Source: CAG-582 sp964636965
Lineage (GTDB): Bacteria > Bacillota_I > Bacilli_A > RF39 > UBA660
Length of the DNA stretch: 10,034 nucleotides
NCBI GenBank assembly: GCA_964636965.1
Contig: CAZWST010000053.1
Coordinates: forward strand, 1-10,034
Direction of reading: 5' to 3'
Of the stretch, positions 5,834 through 10,034 are shown one piece after another. A program made the translations under genes and the position numbers. The notes beneath the pieces were generated by a model. The model worked only from the letters and a program-made list of their open reading frames with translations, ran no database searches and was not told where the DNA came from. Position 1 is the stretch's first letter, and each line of letters opens with the position of its first letter.

Positions 5834-6833
5834 AATTAAACTTAACTAATTTATGTGCAAATTTAAATCCTGTTAAAGCAATAAATCTACCAAACTTACC
5901 TGGCATACTTACACCAAAAGCCTTACTAAATGGAACCATTGATTTATAAAGTGCAGGATTTTCTTTTTTTACACTTGCCCATAATTCTTTATATTGTTTT
6001 TCTCCTTCTGGAGTTTTAGAAAGTCTTGAAAATATTGTTCCAATTGTCATTAAGAAGACACATTCTCTTCTCATAAGACGTCTTAATTTCTTTGATTCAA
6101 TATCTCTTAAATCATATTTATTACAAACAGTTTTAGAAACAAGTACTTGATGTGAACTTCTCTTTATAATTTGATCTGTTTGAACAGATTGATCAGGTCT
6201 ACCAATATAATATCTATAGAAATCTAAATCCATATAATATATAGTTTTTGTATTTACCATAGGTAAATAAATAAACAAGTTATCTTCGTAAAAAACATGC
6301 TTAGGTAAATCAATATCAGTTTTTTTAAGTACATCTAACTTATACATCATTGAGTGAAGTGATGGATACTGAGTTACACCCCATCTTCCCATTTCATCCC
6401 AAGTAATTTCTTTTCGGTCTTTAAATACATTAGAAAATTTAATAGTTTGATCTTTTCTACCATCTGTATAGGTATAAGTATAATTCATAACAATTAAATC
6501 AGATTCAATTTTTTTAATATTCTTAAGCAACTCTTTAAAGGCGTGCTCATCTACCCAGTCATCACTGTCAACAACTTTAAAATATTTACCACTAGCTACT
6601 CTTAAACCAGCATTAATTCCTTCACCATGTCCACCATTTTTTTGGTGAATTACTTTTACTATTTTAGGATATTTCTTTTGATAATTATCAGCTATCTTTC
6701 CTGTTTTATCTGTTGAACCATCATCTATTATAATAATTTCTACCATATCTTTTCCAATAAGTAATGAATCTATACATTTTTCCATATACTCTTCCGAATT
6801 ATAACATGGAACAACAAATGATATATACTTCAT
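5832..6833 (-). CDS. Family 2 glycosyltransferase
   Basis: This 333-residue GT-A fold enzyme should move a sugar from a nucleotide-sugar donor to a surface glycan, lipid or teichoic-acid-like acceptor at the cytoplasmic membrane. GT2 motifs are VVPCYN (7-12), DDGSTD (37-42), NGGHGEGINAG (66-76), the metal-binding DSDDW (89-93) and the catalytic-base segment FYEDNLF (181-187). The YRYYIGRPDQSVQ stretch (206-218) is common in Firmicutes capsule-type GT2 proteins. The C-terminal third is basic and helical without a clear membrane helix. The ATG at 6833 has GGAGG 7 bases upstream. It stands alone between its own promoter and terminator, so no gene-cluster context reveals donor or acceptor. Confidence 0.9.
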   Translation of the reverse strand: MKYISFVVPCYNSEEYMEKCIDSLLIGKDMVEIIIIDDGSTDKTGKIADNYQKKYPKIVKVIHQKNGGHGEGINAGLRVASGKYFKVVDSDDWVDEHAFKELLKNIKKIESDLIVMNYTYTYTDGRKDQTIKFSNVFKDRKEITWDEMGRWGVTQYPSLHSMMYKLDVLKKTDIDLPKHVFYEDNLFIYLPMVNTKTIYYMDLDFYRYYIGRPDQSVQTDQIIKRSSHQVLVSKTVCNKYDLRDIESKKLRRLMRRECVFLMTIGTIFSRLSKTPEGEKQYKELWASVKKENPALYKSMVPFSKAFGVSMPGKFGRFIALTGFKFAHKLVKFN

Positions 6834-6860
6834 AGATATACCTCCATATCTTCTAAAATA

Positions 6861-6869
6861 ATTATAACA
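6861..6869 (-). promoter_or_regulatory. Extended -10 promoter of the glycosyltransferase gene
   Basis: TGTTATAAT on the minus strand lies 27 bases before the ATG at 6833. It stands back to back with the plus-strand -10 at 6888-6893, with 21 bases between the two hexamers. Confidence 0.7.
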
Positions 6870-6884
6870 CTTTATATAAATTTG

Positions 6885-6893
6885 TGCTAGAAT
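6885..6893 (+). promoter_or_regulatory. Extended -10 promoter of the 318-residue unknown gene
   Basis: TGCTAGAAT on the plus strand lies 21 bases before the ATG at 6915. An AAGGGG ribosome site (6902-6907) follows. No -35 consensus is visible. Confidence 0.6.
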
Positions 6894-6914
6894 ATTAATT
6901 CAAGGGGAATTAGT

Positions 6915-7871
6915 ATGGAAAAAATAGATGAAGAAAAAATCAAATCTTGGGAAGAATTAAACACAGTTATTTCTAAAATGTATCTTAAACTAGTTGAATT
7001 AGAAAAAGAAAACAACAAAGGTGAAGAATATAATAATATACTTTATCTTTTACCTACAGCTTTAAGATTAGAAAAAAAGAGATTTCTTGATATGGGTTTA
7101 AATAAAAATAATTATAAAGAACTAGAAAAAAGATTTAATATAACTGATGAGGAATTAACAGATGTTACTGATGGAAAAGATTCTCTTTTTTCAAAACTTC
7201 GAGCTAACAATTATTTTACTTCAATGCTAAATTTCCATTATGATAGATTTTGGGAAGCATGTGAAAATATTGGGTTATTTGAATATATTAATAGTTATAA
7301 TGAAAAAGAAAACCTACAAAATCAAAAATATGCAGAGCTTTATCAAAGTGAATTAACAGTTAACTTTATTCCAATGCTTGATGAGTATATAGAAAGTGTT
7401 GATGATGAAGATGTAAGAAATTATCTTATCTACATAAAATACTTAATGATTGGAACAATTACTAAATATGAAAGCGACTATGCATTATTAGGATGTCATA
7501 CTCTACCAACAAGAAATATGTTAACTGTATTTCCTACAGTAGAAGGTTATAGTAAAGAAAATATAGATACTCTTGTTAAAACATCATTAAAAAAAGATTT
7601 TCTAAATGAAATAGAAATGCTTTCTAAAATGAATAACTTTATCTTACCTTACCATAAAAGAGTCATATATAAAGAACTTGCTTTAAATAAAGCTCGATTA
7701 ATATCCCAATGTAATGAAGAGTTTATTAATGAAATGAAAGAAGAAGTCGATAAATTCTTAAAAAGAGGAGACCCATTCTACAAAGATATAAATAGTTTAA
7801 TAATTGAACTATTTGATGATGCTTATTCGATAATAAAAAAAGATCAAACAAAAAAATCTCTAAAACATTAG
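6915..7871 (+). CDS. Uncharacterised acidic, mostly helical protein
   Basis: I do not recognise this 318-residue protein. It has no signal peptide, membrane helix, nucleotide-binding loop or DNA-binding motif that I can see, so it is probably cytoplasmic. The sequence is rich in Glu, Lys, Asn and Leu with heptad-like stretches (about 5-35 and 265-285), suggesting an all-helical fold. A more distinctive, less charged core lies at about 175-215, around LLGCHTLPTRNML. The start is well set by AAGGGG 7 bases before ATG and by the -10 at 6885-6893. It is transcribed alone, divergent from the glycosyltransferase and convergent with the signal-anchored protein. The TAG stop lies inside the terminator hairpin. 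Codon use matches its neighbours, so recent transfer is not suggested. Confidence 0.85.
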   Translation: MEKIDEEKIKSWEELNTVISKMYLKLVELEKENNKGEEYNNILYLLPTALRLEKKRFLDMGLNKNNYKELEKRFNITDEELTDVTDGKDSLFSKLRANNYFTSMLNFHYDRFWEACENIGLFEYINSYNEKENLQNQKYAELYQSELTVNFIPMLDEYIESVDDEDVRNYLIYIKYLMIGTITKYESDYALLGCHTLPTRNMLTVFPTVEGYSKENIDTLVKTSLKKDFLNEIEMLSKMNNFILPYHKRVIYKELALNKARLISQCNEEFINEMKEEVDKFLKRGDPFYKDINSLIIELFDDAYSIIKKDQTKKSLKH

Positions 7872-7882
7872 AGACTTTTTTT
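7850..7882. terminator. Shared bidirectional terminator of two convergent genes
   Basis: TCTCTAA (7857-7863) pairs with TTAGAGA (7868-7874) around an AACA loop. Seven Ts follow on the plus strand (7876-7882) and seven on the minus strand (7856-7850). The TAG stop of the plus gene (7869-7871) is in the stem and the TAA stop of the minus gene (7883-7881) is in the T run. Confidence 0.88.
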
Positions 7883-8354
7883 ATTCTATAACTTCAATTT
7901 CATTTCCATTAAATGGAATATCTGCACTCATGGAGCTAGATAATATCTTAAGTTCAAAAGTAACAGGTTCATCTTCAAAATTAGATACTGTTAACGTATA
8001 ATTTTTAACTTCTTTTGCATCAATCGTTTCATCTATTGATGTATTTGTATATATTTTTACATTCTTATCAGTATTATATATAAGTTTATATTTACTTTCC
8101 ATATCATTATTACTCATAACATATAGACTAATCTCTTTAGTCTCATGAGGTGCAAGAGCAATATTTCCATCAACTAAATCAGGTGATTGAATTCTATTAT
8201 CAATAGTATCAAATTTAAGCATTCCTTCTGTACTAGATTCATCTATATAATACGAAAATGAAATAGATGCTAAACAAGATACCACAGTCATCATCGCAAT
8301 AATACTAAAATAAACATTTCTTGGCTTTTTAACAAATGATTTTATAAACTTCAT
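7881..8354 (-). CDS. Signal-anchored extracytoplasmic beta-rich protein (TasA/camelysin-like start)
   Basis: This 157-residue protein has a basic N-terminus, one hydrophobic helix (about 14-35) and then SYYIDESSTEGMLKF. That layout recalls the N-termini of TasA/CalY (camelysin) proteins, where a signal helix is followed by an aromatic-aspartate segment and a beta-sandwich. Here the mature part is only about 120 residues, shorter than TasA. It resembles a single Ig-like or NEW3-like domain: LAPHETKEISLYV followed by alternating strands, ending NEIEVIE. There is no sortase motif or lipobox. The helix probably stays as an anchor or is removed by signal peptidase. The ATG at 8354 has GAGGAG 6 bases upstream and TGCTATACT at 8387-8379. 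No SipW-type peptidase gene is nearby, so the TasA link is tentative. Confidence 0.82.
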   Translation of the reverse strand: MKFIKSFVKKPRNVYFSIIAMMTVVSCLASISFSYYIDESSTEGMLKFDTIDNRIQSPDLVDGNIALAPHETKEISLYVMSNNDMESKYKLIYNTDKNVKIYTNTSIDETIDAKEVKNYTLTVSNFEDEPVTFELKILSSSMSADIPFNGNEIEVIE

Positions 8355-8378
8355 ATTCTACTCCTCATCTCTAATAAA

Positions 8379-8387
8379 AGTATAGCA
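8379..8387 (-). promoter_or_regulatory. Extended -10 promoter of the signal-anchored protein
   Basis: TGCTATACT on the minus strand lies 24 bases before the ATG at 8354. Its TATAGCAT core is an inverted copy of the ATGCTATA at the opposing promoter (8455-8462). Confidence 0.65.
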
Positions 8388-8424
8388 TATTTACTTATAA
8401 TTTTAAATTATTACTTAGCATATT
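8383..8424. repeat. Short direct repeats between divergent promoters
   Basis: TAGCATATT occurs at 8383-8391 and 8416-8424. TTACTTA occurs at 8391-8397 and 8411-8417, 20 bases apart, flanking the near-palindrome TAATTTTAAATTA (8398-8410). This could be an operator for the genes on either side, or chance in AT-rich DNA. Confidence 0.3.
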
Positions 8425-8455
8425 CGAAAAAAACTTTAATAAAATATTATATACA

Positions 8456-8464
8456 TGCTATAAT
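8456..8464 (+). promoter_or_regulatory. Extended -10 promoter of the CmpB-type gene
   Basis: TGCTATAAT lies 15 bases before the ATG at 8480. With a start 6-7 bases after the -10, the mRNA would begin at or just inside the GAGGTG ribosome site (8469-8474), so the leader is only about ten bases. Confidence 0.7.
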
Positions 8465-8479
8465 TAATGAGGTGAGTTT

Positions 8480-9211
8480 ATGGAGTACATATATAAATTA
8501 ATACTTATGTTTTTTATCTATTCCTTTGGTGGATGGATTGTTGAAATAATTTATACTAGATTATTTGAAACTCATAAGTTTGTTAACCGTGGTTTCTTAA
8601 CTGGACCAATTTGCCCAATATATGGATTTGGCGCATTATTTGTTTTAATATTCTTAAGTAAATATAAAACATCTCCAGTCATCTTATACTTTATGTCTAT
8701 TGTAATTGCATCTATTTTAGAATACACTACTTCATATATAATGGAAAAAGTATTTAAAAATAGATGGTGGGATTATAGCAATCAAAAATATAATATAAAT
8801 GGTCGTATATGTTTAGAAACAATGATACCATTTGGTTTCCTAGCATTATTTATGATGTACATTTTAAATCCATTTATACTTAATTTAATTGAGTATATTC
8901 CCTTAAATATACTTAAATATACATCCCTTACTTTACTAATACTAACTATAATAGATATAATCATATCGTTTAATATAATTATTACACTTAAAAATATTTC
9001 ATCTAACATAAGATGTGATTCAACAGAAGCAATAACTAAAAAAGTAAAAGAAATTCTATTCAGTAAAACTATATTTCATAGAAGACTTATTGAATCATTT
9101 CCAGACATGAAAGTCTTTAATAAACGTACAGTCTTAAAAAATAAAATAAACAAAGATAAAGAAAAATTAAAACTTGAAAAAAAGAAAACAAAAGAAAGAC
9201 GAAAGAAATAA
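8480..9211 (+). CDS. CmpB-type membrane protein (putative ABC-transporter type IV family)
   Basis: This 243-residue membrane protein belongs to the family Pfam calls ABC_trans_CmpB (formerly DUF1113); the transporter label there is unproven. Conserved landmarks are GWIVE (18-22), FVNRGFLTGPICPIYGFGA (34-52), a helix with ASILEYTTSYIMEKVF (77-92), WWDYS (96-100) and NGRICLE (107-113), followed by a glycine-containing helix. About five to six hydrophobic segments are seen, the last around 148-170. Residues 171-243 form a long, very basic tail, presumably cytoplasmic and rich in KEK and KK, which is unusually lysine-rich. GAGGTG sits about 5 bases before the ATG. No ATPase gene is next to it, so it may not work as a classical ABC permease. 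The stop codon lies in the terminator loop. Confidence 0.88.
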   Translation: MEYIYKLILMFFIYSFGGWIVEIIYTRLFETHKFVNRGFLTGPICPIYGFGALFVLIFLSKYKTSPVILYFMSIVIASILEYTTSYIMEKVFKNRWWDYSNQKYNINGRICLETMIPFGFLALFMMYILNPFILNLIEYIPLNILKYTSLTLLILTIIDIIISFNIIITLKNISSNIRCDSTEAITKKVKEILFSKTIFHRRLIESFPDMKVFNKRTVLKNKINKDKEKLKLEKKKTKERRKK

Positions 9212-9228
9212 CTTTCGTCTTATTTTTT
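9196..9228. terminator. Terminator between convergent genes, stop codon in loop
   Basis: AAGACGAAAG (9196-9205) pairs with CTTTCGTCTT (9212-9221). The 6-base loop contains the TAA stop of the CmpB gene (9209-9211). A-T6 follows on the plus strand (9222-9228). On the minus strand the hairpin runs into TTTCTTTTG, a weaker T-rich tail, so termination there is likely but less certain. The last residues of the CmpB protein are encoded by the stem. Confidence 0.85.
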
Positions 9229-9997
9229 AACACTTTCCTGTATCTATATCACAAACAAGATTATCTTGTTTAAGTGAATCAAATAAACAATTAAATCGTG
9301 TCTTTATCTCACACTTCATCTCATCTGTTAAATCCATATGAGAGTCAGTAAGTGCATCAATTATTCCATCCTCGAGTGCTACAGGTTTACCATTTTTTAT
9401 AGCTACTACACTAGGAGCATAGATTCTCTTTTCATCAATCTTAACCTTTTTAGTTTTATTTTTCTTTGTCTTATATGTTAGTGGTGCATAATCATCAAGT
9501 ACTGAATCTAATGCATCAAGTAACTTATAATACCCTTCAGTTCCTTCAGTAGTTCTAACAGCTTTATTTTTATCATCAAGTTCATATTTATCACGAATAT
9601 CTAAAACATTAACGTAATAAATCTTAGTAACTTGACTTTCCTTAGCTGCATTAATTAAAGAAGGTATTACACTTCTACACCAAGGACAAGCAGAAAATCC
9701 AAAATAGACAACAAAACTTTCTTTATTCTCTATCATACTTAATACATCATTTTCATTTGCATAAATAATCGGATTATCTTCATCTATTAATATAGAACGG
9801 TTTTGTATACCATTTGAATTACTTACACCATTTAATGCTTCATATTCTTCCTTAAATTTAATTGAATCAGTTATAGTTGGTTCATTATTAATATCATTTT
9901 CTGCATATAGTTCACTAAAAATATAGACTATTTCTAATGCTACTAACATAAATAGAACAACGGCAATTGCTGTTGCAGTTTTTCTCTTCTTGTTCAT
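9227..9997 (-). CDS. Membrane-anchored extracytoplasmic thioredoxin-fold protein (CPWC)
   Basis: This 256-residue protein has a basic start (MNKKRK), one membrane helix (about 8-29), an acidic linker and a thioredoxin-like domain (about 80-215). The active site is CPWC (104-107) after VVYFGFSA, and the cis-proline is P195 in YAPSVVAI. Between the active site and the cis-proline lies an insertion (about 135-190) with a lysine-rich patch. This layout resembles the thioredoxin-like proteins annotated as bacteriocin transport accessory proteins (PedC-like). After the domain comes a tail with four cysteines (229, 237, 249 and the final residue 256). It likely acts outside the membrane as a thiol oxidoreductase, substrate unknown. 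No CcdA/DsbD-type electron donor gene is adjacent. The ATG has GTGAGG upstream with a 7-base spacer and TGATATAAT at 10029-10021. Confidence 0.87.
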   Translation of the reverse strand: MNKKRKTATAIAVVLFMLVALEIVYIFSELYAENDINNEPTITDSIKFKEEYEALNGVSNSNGIQNRSILIDEDNPIIYANENDVLSMIENKESFVVYFGFSACPWCRSVIPSLINAAKESQVTKIYYVNVLDIRDKYELDDKNKAVRTTEGTEGYYKLLDALDSVLDDYAPLTYKTKKNKTKKVKIDEKRIYAPSVVAIKNGKPVALEDGIIDALTDSHMDLTDEMKCEIKTRFNCLFDSLKQDNLVCDIDTGKC

Positions 9998-10020
9998 ATC
10001 TTTGCCTCACTTCTAGAACA

Positions 10021-10029
10021 ATTATATCA
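10021..10029 (-). promoter_or_regulatory. Extended -10 promoter of the thioredoxin-fold gene
   Basis: TGATATAAT on the minus strand lies 23 bases before the ATG at 9997. Any -35 element would lie beyond the right edge of the window. Confidence 0.65.
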
Positions 10030-10034
10030 AATTA

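Noticed and set aside
8782..9009. Minus-strand frame of 75 codons inside the CmpB-type gene
   Set aside because: It is antisense to conserved CmpB motifs; its hydrophobicity mirrors the membrane helices on the other strand.
1..10034. Mobile elements, CRISPR arrays, tRNA genes or a phage-defence cluster
   Set aside because: I saw no transposase or recombinase, no spaced repeats, no tRNA-like clover pattern, and no defence-type domains. Gene style is uniform throughout.

Overview
The window is strongly AT-rich, has short intergenic gaps and clear Shine-Dalgarno (SD) sites, and carries families typical of low-GC Gram-positive bacteria: a DUF1294 membrane protein, a PmtAB/YtrB-like ABC exporter pair, a CmpB-type membrane protein and a U32/DUF3656 peptidase. 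The best guess is an uncultured gut-type Bacilli/Erysipelotrichia-like or Clostridia-like Firmicute. TGA is a normal stop: three genes end in TGA, two of them in ATGA overlaps with the next gene. This argues against a code-4 mycoplasma. No mobile element, CRISPR array, tRNA or rRNA is visible.

Layout. Positions 1-351 (minus) hold a coupled pair: a DUF1294 membrane protein and the first 29 codons of a small, possibly Sm-like protein that runs off the left edge. Divergent from them, 422-1917 (plus) encodes an ABC ATPase and its six-helix permease, ending in an intrinsic terminator. Positions 1929-2476 have no convincing gene but are rich in inverted repeats, and may encode one or two structured RNAs. 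Positions 2507-5776 (minus) form a three-gene operon: U32/DUF3656 peptidase-like RNA hydroxylation factor, then a small lipoprotein, then an RdgB/HAM1-type NTP pyrophosphatase. Just upstream is a separately promoted family-2 glycosyltransferase (5832-6833, minus). Divergent from it is a 318-residue protein of unknown function (6915-7871, plus). It converges on a small signal-anchored beta-rich protein (7881-8354, minus), which diverges from a CmpB-type membrane protein (8480-9211, plus). That gene converges on an exported thioredoxin-fold protein with a CPWC active site (9227-9997, minus).

The regulatory layout is very uniform. Every transcription unit whose upstream region is visible has an extended -10 (TGn + TATAAT-like) at a short distance from its start codon. 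Three divergent gene pairs have back-to-back -10 elements, and intrinsic terminators overlap the stop codons. In two cases (before DUF1294 and before the U32 gene) the promoter lies inside what looks like an N-terminal extension beginning with TTG. The real starts are the downstream ATGs, and the DUF1294 mRNA is predicted to be leaderless or nearly so.

The genes are mostly housekeeping or envelope functions: rRNA/tRNA modification, nucleotide-pool cleaning, export, surface glycosylation and extracytoplasmic redox. No complete new multi-gene system is evident. The most interesting items are the structured intergenic region, the unidentified 318-residue gene, and the cysteine-tailed exported thioredoxin.
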